64,000 nt of DNA, taken from assembly GCA_019359435.1 (NCBI GenBank), contig JAHHHI010000055.1, positions 248,001-312,000 on the forward strand, given 5' to 3'. Both the position numbers and the translations under genes were made by a program. Under the pieces are notes generated by a model, which did not search any database, was not told where the DNA came from, and was given only the letters and a program-made list of their open reading frames with translations. The stretch comes from Kaiparowitsia implicata GSE-PSE-MK54-09C (GTDB taxonomy: Bacteria; Cyanobacteriota; Cyanobacteriia; Elainellales; Elainellaceae). This document shows positions 18,212 through 26,111 of the stretch, piece after piece (position 1 is the first letter of the stretch; each line of letters starts with the position of its first letter).

Positions 18212-19417
18212 TTACTGCACGTCCGCACCCACCACTTGATCCCAGCCCTGAGTGATGATGTCAGACGCTGCTTTGATCTGCTCACCATTGGGGAATTGAG
18301 CTTGCGCATAGAGTTCGGGAGAGGGCAGCTTGCTCAGCAGGTCATTGGGCACTGCGTTCTTAGCCGTGAGGTCGTCAAATCGGGCAGGGCGAGAGTAGCC
18401 CTTCAGCCAAATCATTTGTCCCTCATCTGAGTAGAGATGCTCCATCCACAGACGAGCGGCATTGGGGCGGGGCGCATAGGCACTAATGGCTTGCACATAC
18501 ACGCCTGCCAGCAGCCCGGTTTTGGGCACCACCACCGCAATTTCAGGATTGCCGCCCGTGGAATCGCGATTGCCTAGCGCGTTGTAATCCCAGCGCAGGG
18601 CAATGGGGGTTTCGCCTTGGGCAATGGTGGCGGGTTGGGCGATGACGGGCAAAAAGTTTCCGGCTTCGTTTAACTGCTTAAAGAACTCTAGACCAGGCTC
18701 GGCATTGGTAAGGGAGCCGCCGTTGCCCAGTGCTGCGGCCCACACGGCATTGATCGCTTGCCCCGACTGACGCGGATCGCCTGCGAGCGCGACTTGACCA
18801 CGGTACTCGGGCCTTAGCAGGTCTGCCCAGTCTTCGGGCAGGGTTTGCACAATGTCGGTATTGACCTCAAATGTCATGACGCCGTAGTAGTCGCCATACC
18901 AAAACCCGTCAGCATCCTTGAGTGAGTCAGGAATAGAATCCCATGTGGCGACTTTGTAGGGCTGGAGTAAGCCTTCTAGTTTTGCCTCTTCCCCAAACTG
19001 GAACCCTACATCAAGTACATCGGGGTTTTGAGGGCCGCGGTTGTTTTTGTTCGCGCGAATGGCTTCGAGCTCTTCGGCAGAGCTGGCGTCGGGGTTTAGG
19101 TCATTCAGCCGGATAAAGGGATACTTCTGCAAAAAGCTGGACTTCATCTCTTTGTAGTTGGCCCAGGTATCGGGTAGGGCGATGACCGATAGCTCTCCTT
19201 CTGCTCTGGCGGCTTCGATGAGCGCATCCATGCCGCCTGCTTCGGCGGCGGAGATCGGGAGGCTGGCTGCTGCGCCCGATCCTTCAGCAGCGGGAGAAGC
19301 GGTTGGGGTGGATGTGCCCGATTGACTGGTGCAGGCGTTGAGGGCGATCGCCCCGAGACTAGCTGCCGTGCTCAGTCCTAGAAAATGGCGACGCGACAAA
19401 CGAGAGTAATACTTCAC
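18212..19417 (-). CDS. ABC transporter substrate-binding lipoprotein with Tat-type signal
   Basis: About 401 residues from the GTG at 19417, preceded by AGAGGC; a start at 19456 is possible but would bury the signal. The N-terminus has a twin-arginine pattern SRRHFLGLS, a hydrophobic core, and a lipobox ALNAC, so it is predicted to be exported folded by Tat and lipid-anchored. A Ser/Thr/Ala linker follows. The mature part resembles PotD/FbpA-type binding proteins (PDVLDVGFQFGEEAKLEGLL, FWYGDYYGVMTFEVNTDIV, ALRWDYNALGNRDS). It begins the operon followed by two permeases and the ATPase. Ligand unknown; iron or polyamine-like compounds are the main candidates. Confidence 0.88.
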   Translation of the reverse strand: MKYYSRLSRRHFLGLSTAASLGAIALNACTSQSGTSTPTASPAAEGSGAAASLPISAAEAGGMDALIEAARAEGELSVIALPDTWANYKEMKSSFLQKYPFIRLNDLNPDASSAEELEAIRANKNNRGPQNPDVLDVGFQFGEEAKLEGLLQPYKVATWDSIPDSLKDADGFWYGDYYGVMTFEVNTDIVQTLPEDWADLLRPEYRGQVALAGDPRQSGQAINAVWAAALGNGGSLTNAEPGLEFFKQLNEAGNFLPVIAQPATIAQGETPIALRWDYNALGNRDSTGGNPEIAVVVPKTGLLAGVYVQAISAYAPRPNAARLWMEHLYSDEGQMIWLKGYSRPARFDDLTAKNAVPNDLLSKLPSPELYAQAQFPNGEQIKAASDIITQGWDQVVGADVQ

Positions 19418-19800
19418 AGGGATGCCTCTAAAAATTGATAAAAACTGGGACTGCATGAACGGTCAACAAAGCCCACATCGGACCGCGCCACACTCTAGGC
19501 GCTCTCGATCGCTTCATGCCGACGCCGTGGCAGCACACAGCCGTCATCCATACGCTGATGCAGGCTGCCCGCTCAGGTCGCCACAGGCGGCAACAGATTG
19601 GAACGACAGAGCATTAGCGCATCCAGCGTCCATGGTTCAGTACACCACTGGAAGATTAAAAACTAGTTTGCCTTTCGGTAAAGAGAAAATTAAGCGAACA
19701 AAAAACAATCTGAAGGTGTTGGTTTTACCTGAGCCTCTAACGCTGGGAGAATGCCGAGGACAGGACGGTGCAACGAAATAAAAGGTCTGACCCTTAAGTG

Positions 19801-19841
19801 GTTCAGGGTAAGCTCAAGCTCTCTTAACCCGAACTGACGTT
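19801..19841 (-). repeat. 48-bp palindromic element, copy A (diverged)
   Basis: The right part, CTCTTAACCCGAACTGACGTT without its first base, is identical to copy D at 57221. The left part (TTCAGGGTAAGCTCAAGCT) has lost the outermost bases and some of the stem. Orientation is given relative to copy B at 36766. Confidence 0.7.
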
Positions 19842-19940
19842 CTTTCTGGAAATGGGTGCAGGTGGACTGTTTTGTGCGCTGGCTTGTTTGAGTGCGGCTT
19901 GTTCATGGCCGGAGCCTGCACACGCGGGACACACCAAATA

Positions 19941-19982
19941 CTAAGGGATTTGAAGCGGCGAATGCTGCCTCAAATCCCTTAG
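19941..19982. terminator. Perfect 13-bp hairpin, possible terminator of the PrsW gene
   Basis: Arms CTAAGGGATTTGA (19941-19953) and TCAAATCCCTTAG (19970-19982) are exact complements. The loop can pair further to give an approximately 18-bp stem with a GAAT tetraloop. It lies 42 bp beyond the stop of the minus-strand PrsW gene, but there is no long T run, so a terminator or an mRNA 3' stabiliser are both possible. Confidence 0.55.
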
Positions 19983-20024
19983 GTTTGCTGGAAGGAAAGG
20001 GTTGGGAGGGTCGGGGCGATCGCC

Positions 20025-21251
20025 CTAAACAGGTGCGCCCAACTCTACGCGCAAGCTGGCGATCTCCTCCCGCCAGCTTGCAACCAAAGCATCACTATCA
20101 GGATTTTCTCCGCGCTGGCGCACATGATATTTACGAAACGCCAGTTCATTTTGAGCATTCACCAACGCTTCGGATAGGCGACGCTGGGCCTTGCCGATGC
20201 GTCGCGACTGAAAAATGCCATCCCGCTGAATCCGCTCATATTCCTCTGGGGTCACCCATGTGCCCACCTCATCTCGCAGCTCAGCCCGAATAATGGTGCG
20301 CTCCCACACGCCGCTGCGCCACAACAGCACCAGCACTAGCACCAAAAACGGAAGGAACACAATCAAATCCATCACGCTGCGCTGCACAAAGGCCTCTATA
20401 AATGAGGGATTTGGCGGTGGCCCTGTCTCGGAGCGATCGCCCTCATTTCCGAGAACCAGAGTCAGCACCAAGGGCAACACGTTGTAGATGGCATGGGCCG
20501 CCATTGCCAGCAGCCAGCCTACCAACGGCGCAGCTATCCGCACCCAGGTTCGAGAGGTTTGCAACGCCAGCCCCAAAAACAATCCCAAAATGCCGCTAAA
20601 CAGCACGTGGCCCGACATGCCAAACAGGGAATACCGCCCACCTAGCTGCAACCCCCAAGGGGCAAAGCCAAAGGCCGCATAGTTCTGCGCTACATATAGC
20701 GCTGATTCTATGCAGGTGAACCCCAGCCCCACCAGCGCTCCGTAAATGAACCCATCGCGCATGTTGTCAAACTCGGCCCGCAGCAGCAGCAGCAGCGCCA
20801 AAATGCCTAATCCCTTTAGGGTTTCTTCCACAATTGGCCCAGCCAGGGGTGCACCGATGAGAAACGCCGCCTCAGATCCCAGTCTGTCTTGAATGGCAGG
20901 GGTTGTAGCAATCCAATTGCCGAGGCTTTGAATGATGATTGTATTGAGCGGAGCCGACAGCCCGGTGGCAATTAGTCCGCCCCAGAGAATGGCGGTCATC
21001 ACTGCAATCGGCGATTCGCGTTCCCGGCGATCGAGATACCAGAGAATGGCGAGCGGCATTAGGCTGAGCAGTGCCGAGAGCAGCAGCGCCTGAAAAAACA
21101 CCCCAACCGCGTTGGGCTCAAAGCTGCCGACTACGCCCAGTAGATTCGCGACTGCGATGACCAACGCCAACGCCAGCACTCCTAGAATCAGCAGAGAAGG
21201 CAGGTTGCGTTGAAGCACTGAACCCATTAAGAGGCGATCGCGCTGACTCAT
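20025..21251 (-). CDS. PrsW-family intramembrane metalloprotease
   Basis: This 408-residue polytopic membrane protein carries the PrsW/CPBP-related motif EETLK (E142, E143, K146), a second motif region with DGFIYGALVGLGFTCIESALY, and later His residues in FGMSGHVLFSGILG and MAAHAIYNVLPL, which together fit the putative metal site of peptidase family M82. In Bacillus PrsW cleaves an anti-sigma factor at site 1; in cyanobacteria the substrate is unknown. The hydrophilic C-terminal about 100 residues (from about 310) are charged and probably cytoplasmic. The ATG at 21251 follows a short gap after the epimerase gene on the same strand. Confidence 0.85.
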   Translation of the reverse strand: MSQRDRLLMGSVLQRNLPSLLILGVLALALVIAVANLLGVVGSFEPNAVGVFFQALLLSALLSLMPLAILWYLDRRERESPIAVMTAILWGGLIATGLSAPLNTIIIQSLGNWIATTPAIQDRLGSEAAFLIGAPLAGPIVEETLKGLGILALLLLLRAEFDNMRDGFIYGALVGLGFTCIESALYVAQNYAAFGFAPWGLQLGGRYSLFGMSGHVLFSGILGLFLGLALQTSRTWVRIAAPLVGWLLAMAAHAIYNVLPLVLTLVLGNEGDRSETGPPPNPSFIEAFVQRSVMDLIVFLPFLVLVLVLLWRSGVWERTIIRAELRDEVGTWVTPEEYERIQRDGIFQSRRIGKAQRRLSEALVNAQNELAFRKYHVRQRGENPDSDALVASWREEIASLRVELGAPV

Positions 21252-21287
21252 AGGAAATTAGGAGCAAAATTATGGGGTGCCAGTATT

Positions 21288-22382
21288 TTATACCGGGGTT
21301 GGAGATTGGGCGTCAGAGATTGGCGGGTGAAGGTTAGAAAGCGTGACGCTGACGCCAAGACCGGGTTTATCGGGGGGAATGAGGCGACCCTCGTGTAGAG
21401 TCGCTCCTGTAAAGGGGTCATCCCTAAGGTTTAGGTGACTGTCGAGGTCGAGGTGAGTGGCATAGGGGGCGAGATGGGCGGCGGCGGTGTTGGCTAGGGC
21501 GCTGTCGGAGTAGCAGCCAAACATAATTTGCAGCCCGTGCGCCTGGGCTGTGTGGATCATTCGTAGGGCTTCGCTGAGCCCGCCCGATTTCATCAGCTTA
21601 ATGTTGATGCCGTGGACGCGATCGCTCAATTTGGGTATATCTCGCCGATCGAAGCAGCTTTCATCGACAAACAGCGGCAGGGGAGAAACCCGGTAAAGCG
21701 CTGGTAGATCCGCTTCTTGCCCCTCGGGCAGGGGTTGCTCTAGATAGGTAACGCCGCGCTCCGCTAGCCAATGGGTCATGGCGATCGCGCCGTCCAACGT
21801 CCAGCCGCCGTTGGCATCGACGCTGACCTTGGCACCCGCAGGAACCGCCTGCATCACCGCTTCAAACATGGCGCGGTCGGCCTCTAGCCCTGCCGGACTG
21901 CCGAGCTTGATTTTTACAGCCTTGATAGCGGCTACAGTGAGCCACTGCTCTAGGCGATGCCGCGCGGCCTCAGGCGTGTTGATCCCCACCGTTACAGAGG
22001 TTGGCACAATGCGGCTGCACTCTAGTCCCCATAGCTTCCACAGCGGTTGCCCTAGGGCGCGACCCAGCCAGTCATGCAGCGCCATATCGAGCGCAGAGCG
22101 GGCCGCAGACAGCACCGCATGCTGCTCACAGCACTGTTCGATTGCTTGGCGGTCAAAGGGGGTATACGCCTGCAGGTGAGGAATCACCGACTGGAGCGAT
22201 TGGGCGATCGCCTCAGTCGTTTGCATAATGCCCCGTACCGCAAATGGCGAGGCCTCGCCCCAGCCTTCGATGCCGTCGTGCTCTAGCCGCAGCCACAGGT
22301 TCGTGCTTTGGGCGGTCGTGCCTCGGCTGATGGTGAGAGGCACCTGTTTGTGGACAACAAAAGGCTCAACCCAAATATGCAT
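21288..22382 (-). CDS. Enolase-superfamily dipeptide epimerase (L-Ala-D/L-Glu type)
   Basis: The 364-residue length and motifs match the muconate-lactonizing subgroup of the enolase superfamily. The capping domain is N-terminal (MHIWVEPFVVHKQVPLTISRG). The barrel carries the KxK pair in AVKIKLGSP, the metal ligands in SVDANGGW, YLEQPLPEG and VDESC, and the catalytic-lysine segment NIKLMKSGG. Known members with these features epimerise Ala-Glu or related dipeptides in murein peptide recycling; others are o-succinylbenzoate synthases, which normally lack the KxK pattern in this form. Substrate is inferred. It lies just downstream of tRNA-His on the same strand and 36 bp before the PrsW gene. 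Confidence 0.82.
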   Translation of the reverse strand: MHIWVEPFVVHKQVPLTISRGTTAQSTNLWLRLEHDGIEGWGEASPFAVRGIMQTTEAIAQSLQSVIPHLQAYTPFDRQAIEQCCEQHAVLSAARSALDMALHDWLGRALGQPLWKLWGLECSRIVPTSVTVGINTPEAARHRLEQWLTVAAIKAVKIKLGSPAGLEADRAMFEAVMQAVPAGAKVSVDANGGWTLDGAIAMTHWLAERGVTYLEQPLPEGQEADLPALYRVSPLPLFVDESCFDRRDIPKLSDRVHGINIKLMKSGGLSEALRMIHTAQAHGLQIMFGCYSDSALANTAAAHLAPYATHLDLDSHLNLRDDPFTGATLHEGRLIPPDKPGLGVSVTLSNLHPPISDAQSPTPV

Positions 22383-22576
22383 GGCGCAATGTGATGATGG
22401 ATACCTGATTTACTATACTCAGTCCATCCGCTAGTTAGCCTAACGTTGCTAAATCAAGGAGAGTTTAATCGCGTTGTTTCAGCTTTGCGCCGCAGGGCTG
22501 GAATAACGAAGACCCATTCTTTCCCCAACGCGGACAGAACAGTTTTATCCATTGCCTACTTGCTTGGCATAAGAAG

Positions 22577-22650
22577 GGCGAACGATGGGACTCGAACCCA
22601 CGAATGGCGGGACCACAACCCGCTGCCTTAACCTCTTGGCTACGCTCGCC
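22577..22650 (-). tRNA. tRNA-His (GTG anticodon)
   Basis: Read on the minus strand the 74 bases fold as a cloverleaf. The acceptor arms GGCGAGCG and CGTTCGCC form eight pairs including the extra G(-1):C73 pair characteristic of histidine tRNA. The anticodon stem-loop is GCGGG-TTGTGGT-CCCGC with anticodon GTG, and the T-arm has GTGGGTTCGAGTCCCAT. The D-arm carries AAGAGGTTAAGGC. The CCA end is not encoded; the bases after C73 are CTT. Confidence 0.97.
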
Positions 22651-22785
22651 ACGCTGTCTATCAGCATTTGATATTGTAACATCGGTATGTGGCGCATATC
22701 AAGAGCCGCGTATAGGCGGGCGATCGCCCCACTCATTTCTAAATCTTCATTTCCAAATCTTTGTCGTTTCTCTTTGTAGTGCCCC

Positions 22786-23043
22786 ATGCCCGACCCCATC
22801 ATGTATCAAGAAGATGCCTACGTGGTGCTAGAGAGTGGGCACTCTGAGCAAATTCTGACCCCAGACGAACTGCTGACGAAGCTCATCCAGATTTTGGCAG
22901 AGCACCCCGATGTGCGATCGCCCGAGCTGATGCGGTTTTCAGACCCGACAGAGCAAGCGCGGCATCTGATGGAAACCACCTGCGAGCTGGCCGTGAGTCC
23001 TGGGGCTTATCTGCAATGGTATGTGGTGCGGCTAGAGAAATAG
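22786..23043 (+). CDS. CRR7-family protein (chlororespiratory reduction 7)
   Basis: This 85-residue soluble protein matches the cyanobacterial/plant CRR7 family as I know it: start MYQEDAYVVLE, a QILTPDELLTKLIQIL helix, and a C-terminus YLQWYVVRLEK. In Arabidopsis CRR7 is needed for accumulation of the chloroplast NDH complex, so the cyanobacterial protein is thought to be linked to NDH-1, although its role there is less clear. The first ATG at 22786 gives MPDPIMYQED; a start at 22801 (MYQED) is also possible. It is a single gene between tRNA-His and the convergent accA. Confidence 0.85.
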   Translation: MPDPIMYQEDAYVVLESGHSEQILTPDELLTKLIQILAEHPDVRSPELMRFSDPTEQARHLMETTCELAVSPGAYLQWYVVRLEK

Positions 23044-23091
23044 CTGTCCCTTGGGGTGCTTACTGTAGCCGTCCGTTATGGGTAGCCCTGC

Positions 23092-24072
23092 TTAGGCTGA
23101 TACTTCTGAGAACATGCCGATTTTGCGAAACTTGTCATAGCGCATTTGCTTGAGCTGAGGGCCTGTAAGCTGATCCAGCGTTTCCAAATTCTTGAGGATA
23201 GCGGCCTTGAGCGTCGCGGCAGTGGCTAGAGGGTCGGAATGTGCCCCGCCAATGGGCTCGGGCAAAATTTCATCCAAGATGCCCAGTCGCTTTAGATCGG
23301 CTGCGGTAATCTTGAGCGCCTCTGCCGCCTGGGGTGACTTCGCGGCATCCTTCCACAAAATCGCAGCGCAGGCCTCGGGGCTAGCCACGGTATAGACCGA
23401 ATGCTCAAACATCATCAGGCGATCGCCCACGCCAATGCCCAGCGCTCCGCCCGAGCCGCCTTCCCCAATCACTGTTGAAAGGATGGGCACCTCTAATCGA
23501 AACATTTCTCGCAGGTTATAGGCGATCGCCTCCCCCTGCCCCAGCCGCTCGGCCTCTACTCCGGCATAGGCACCGGGCGTGTCAGTAAAGGTGATGATGG
23601 GCATGCCAAACCGATTGGCGTGATTCATCAGCCGCATGGCCTTGCGATAGCCACCCGGCGAGGCCATGCCAAAATTGCGCGCCACATTATCCTTGGTATC
23701 GCGGCCTTTCTGATGCCCCAGCATCACAACGGGACGGCCCCCCAGCCGCGCTACACCGCCCACCAATGCCTTATCGTCAATGCCCGTGGCGCGATCGCCA
23801 TGCAGCTCAATCCACTCGTCCGTCATCGCCTGAATATAATCCAACGTGCTAGGCCGACGGGGATGGCGGGCCACCTGAAGCTGCTGCGCTGGGGTCAAAT
23901 TCTGAAAAATATCTTGACGTAGCTGCGCCGCCCGCGCTTCTAGCTTCTGGATCTCATCGGAGACATCCACCTCGTTTTCATCTGCCAGGTCGCGAATCTG
24001 CACGATGCGCAATTCTAGCTCAGTCAGAGGACGCTCAAAGTCCAACAGAGGGCGGCGTTCGGGCTTAGACAT
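23092..24072 (-). CDS. accA: Acetyl-CoA carboxylase carboxyltransferase subunit alpha
   Basis: AccA joins AccD to form the carboxyltransferase that makes malonyl-CoA for fatty-acid synthesis. The 326-residue protein starts at the ATG at 24072 ([16 protein letters not shown]). Family hallmarks are [17 protein letters not shown], the glycine-rich [32 protein letters not shown], the oxyanion region [15 protein letters not shown], and [17 protein letters not shown] longer frame to 24117 lacks similarity to the usual N-terminus. As in other cyanobacteria it is not next to accD. Confidence 0.96.
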   Translation of the reverse strand: MSKPERRPLLDFERPLTELELRIVQIRDLADENEVDVSDEIQKLEARAAQLRQDIFQNLTPAQQLQVARHPRRPSTLDYIQAMTDEWIELHGDRATGIDDKALVGGVARLGGRPVVMLGHQKGRDTKDNVARNFGMASPGGYRKAMRLMNHANRFGMPIITFTDTPGAYAGVEAERLGQGEAIAYNLREMFRLEVPILSTVIGEGGSGGALGIGVGDRLMMFEHSVYTVASPEACAAILWKDAAKSPQAAEALKITAADLKRLGILDEILPEPIGGAHSDPLATAATLKAAILKNLETLDQLTGPQLKQMRYDKFRKIGMFSEVSA

Positions 24073-24359
24073 AGGACGGTTAGCTAACCAGACGAAACAG
24101 TAGTGCGACCAGCGCAACAGATCAGCGCTGAGACCAGCCGATGCTCACAAGCGGTCATCACCAGCGCAGCATCCCCGATCTTAGCGTGAACAGGGTGCCA
24201 GCAACGGGCGATTTCTCCTGCCACGGCAGTTCGGAGAATGCCTAAAGCTATGCGGCTCCGCATGGTTTGACCCTGGTTCAGCCTCGCTGCACGGGACTGG
24301 AACAACGCTGTTGAACTCACATCCCTCAAGGGCTGATCGAGGATTCCGTTAGGTATCGT

Positions 24360-24746
24360 TTAGTCGTCGCCTTGCCCCATGCGGCGACCCAATTCATACA
24401 CCCCGGCTCCCATGCAGGCCAAGATCCCGACGCTGATGGCCCAGTTGTATCCCAGCCCCACCTCAACCCAGTGATTGACCAACGCCCCGACGGCTACAAA
24501 CGGCACGACGCTAAAGAGGGAGGCGTAAAAGGTGTTTTGAGCATTGCGGGCGGCCTGCGTCCGGTCGTATTCTGCTTGGGAGGTGTAGAGCGATCGCTCT
24601 GCCCCGTTGAACCACTGCACGAGCTGCTCAATCAGCCAGTCACCTACCGAAGAAAAGCTAAGGTATAGCGCCAGCGACCACAGCCCTACCGATGCGATCG
24701 CCCCAGGGTTAATGGCAATAGAAAAGGGCAGCAAGTCTTGCAGCAT
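24360..24746 (-). CDS. Conserved-looking small membrane protein, function unknown
   Basis: About 128 residues from the ATG at 24746 (MLQDLLPFSIAINPGAIASVG); the frame stays open to 24887 but the first 47 codons are Arg/His-rich and improbable. Three hydrophobic stretches are visible: SVGLWSLALYLSF, NTFYASLFSVVPFVAVGALV and AISVGILACMGAGVYELG, separated by an amphipathic charged segment (RSLYTSQAEYDRTQAARNAQ). No catalytic motif is visible and I do not recognise the family. It is monocistronic, between accA (same strand) and the divergent ABC ATPase. Confidence 0.65.
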   Translation of the reverse strand: MLQDLLPFSIAINPGAIASVGLWSLALYLSFSSVGDWLIEQLVQWFNGAERSLYTSQAEYDRTQAARNAQNTFYASLFSVVPFVAVGALVNHWVEVGLGYNWAISVGILACMGAGVYELGRRMGQGDD

Positions 24747-25131
24747 GGTGCGGCGTCCTAAAAGGATGCAGCGGATGAATCGCAGCGGCAAGCCATCCGC
24801 AAATTGCGCCAGGTTAGAGCCGTGATGCGCGTCTCCAAACCTTAACGACCGAATAGTTTTTATTGTATCTGATTGTAACGTTGCCATCCTTAGTTCAGAC
24901 CTTGCGCAGTCGTGCGCGACCCAAATCAGCCTGGATAGCTAAGCGTGTCATTCTCAGCGCAGCGCCCGACGCTGCGTCACAATAGACGTAGCTCGCTCAA
25001 AATCCCGACTTCAAGACCACTACGTCTGGCTCAAGGACATGAGCCTGACTGAATTCATCCAAGTTCGTTTAAATAGGTTCGTTCAATCAATTCGTCCAGT
25101 TCATCTTCAATCAATCCTGGGGCAAATCATC
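24747..25131. other. Divergent intergenic region
   Basis: It separates a minus-strand membrane protein gene from a plus-strand ABC ATPase and must contain both promoters. An AT-rich patch (24850-24880, TTTTTATTGTATCTGATTG) is the most promoter-like part. Open frames reaching into this region are treated as non-coding. No repeat or hairpin was seen. Confidence 0.4.
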
Positions 25132-26085
25132 ATGTCGGTTCTTGCGGTGAACCACCTGCAAAAGCACTATCGAGAAAAGGGGAAAACCATTGCAGCCGTG
25201 CAGGATGTGTCTTTAAACCTAAACATGGGCGAGGTGCTGGCGTTTTTGGGGCCAAATGGTGCAGGCAAAACCACCACCATTAAAATGATTGCGGGGCTGA
25301 TTCGCCCAGATGCAGGCCAGGTCAGCATTGTGGGACGCAATCCCCACCGCGATTCTGCTGCCCTGCGACAGCTTGGAGCGGTGCTAGAAGGCAACCGCAA
25401 CCTTTATTGGCGGCTGACAGCGGCAGAAAATCTGGAATATTTTGGTGTATTGCGCGGCATATCGCGGCGGCTGGCGCGACAGCGGGGGCAGCACCTGCTA
25501 GAGCGGTTTGGGCTGATGGATAAGCGCAACACGGTGGTGCAAAAGCTGTCGCGGGGGATGCAGCAAAAGTTGGCGATCGCCGTTTCCCTGGTTCACGACC
25601 CCCAATTGCTGTTGCTAGACGAACCCACCCTAGGGCTGGATGTGGAAGCGACCCAAACCGTGAAGCAGCTCATCCGGGAGATTGCCGCTGAGGGTCGGGC
25701 CATTTTGCTCACCACGCACCAGCTGGATATTGCCGAGGAACTGAGCGATCGCGTCGCCATTATTCAGCGGGGGGTGTTGGTTGCGCAGGAATCTACCGCT
25801 GATCTGATCCGTCAGTTTGCAGGCACCGCCTACATTCTGGAGCTGGAGTTGCCGCTAGAGGGCGATCGCCGCACCAAGCTCGAAGCAATGGGCGTTGATT
25901 TAGGGACAGATCTGGGCGATCGCACCCTGGTTCTTCACGATGCGACGCTGCTTTACCCCGTGCTCGACATCCTCAAACCCTTGCCCCTGTTGCGGATTGA
26001 GAAAGAGCAAGCCACCCTGACTGAGGTATTTTTGCGGCTGGTGAATCCGGGGAAAGAGCCGATGAAAGAGGGCGATCGCCCCTAG
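25132..26085 (+). CDS. ABC-2 type transporter ATP-binding protein (CcmA/DrrA-like), orphan
   Basis: About 317 residues from the ATG at 25132 (MSVLAVNHLQKHYREKG); an ATG at 25039 would add 31 atypical residues. Walker A is GPNGAGKTTT, the signature is LSRGMQQKLAIA, Walker B is LLLLDEPTLGLD, and the switch His is in ILLTTHQLDIAEEL. The C-terminal about 90 residues form the small regulatory tail seen in export ATPases of the ABC-2 group. No permease gene is adjacent: glgX follows convergently 26 bp away. The partner permease must be elsewhere, so the substrate (lipid, polysaccharide or drug) cannot be inferred. Confidence 0.9.
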   Translation: MSVLAVNHLQKHYREKGKTIAAVQDVSLNLNMGEVLAFLGPNGAGKTTTIKMIAGLIRPDAGQVSIVGRNPHRDSAALRQLGAVLEGNRNLYWRLTAAENLEYFGVLRGISRRLARQRGQHLLERFGLMDKRNTVVQKLSRGMQQKLAIAVSLVHDPQLLLLDEPTLGLDVEATQTVKQLIREIAAEGRAILLTTHQLDIAEELSDRVAIIQRGVLVAQESTADLIRQFAGTAYILELELPLEGDRRTKLEAMGVDLGTDLGDRTLVLHDATLLYPVLDILKPLPLLRIEKEQATLTEVFLRLVNPGKEPMKEGDRP

Positions 26086-26111
26086 GCCTGTGCCTGAATG
26101 CAGCCCGACGG

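Larger units (their letters stand above)
19418..20024. other. Intergenic region with a dispersed repeat and a hairpin
   Basis: No credible gene. It must hold the promoter of the ABC importer (minus strand). It contains a diverged copy of the 48-bp inverted-repeat element (19801-19841) and a hairpin at 19941-19982. Open frames on the plus strand here have no ribosome sites and run into the antisense of the PrsW gene. Confidence 0.6.
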
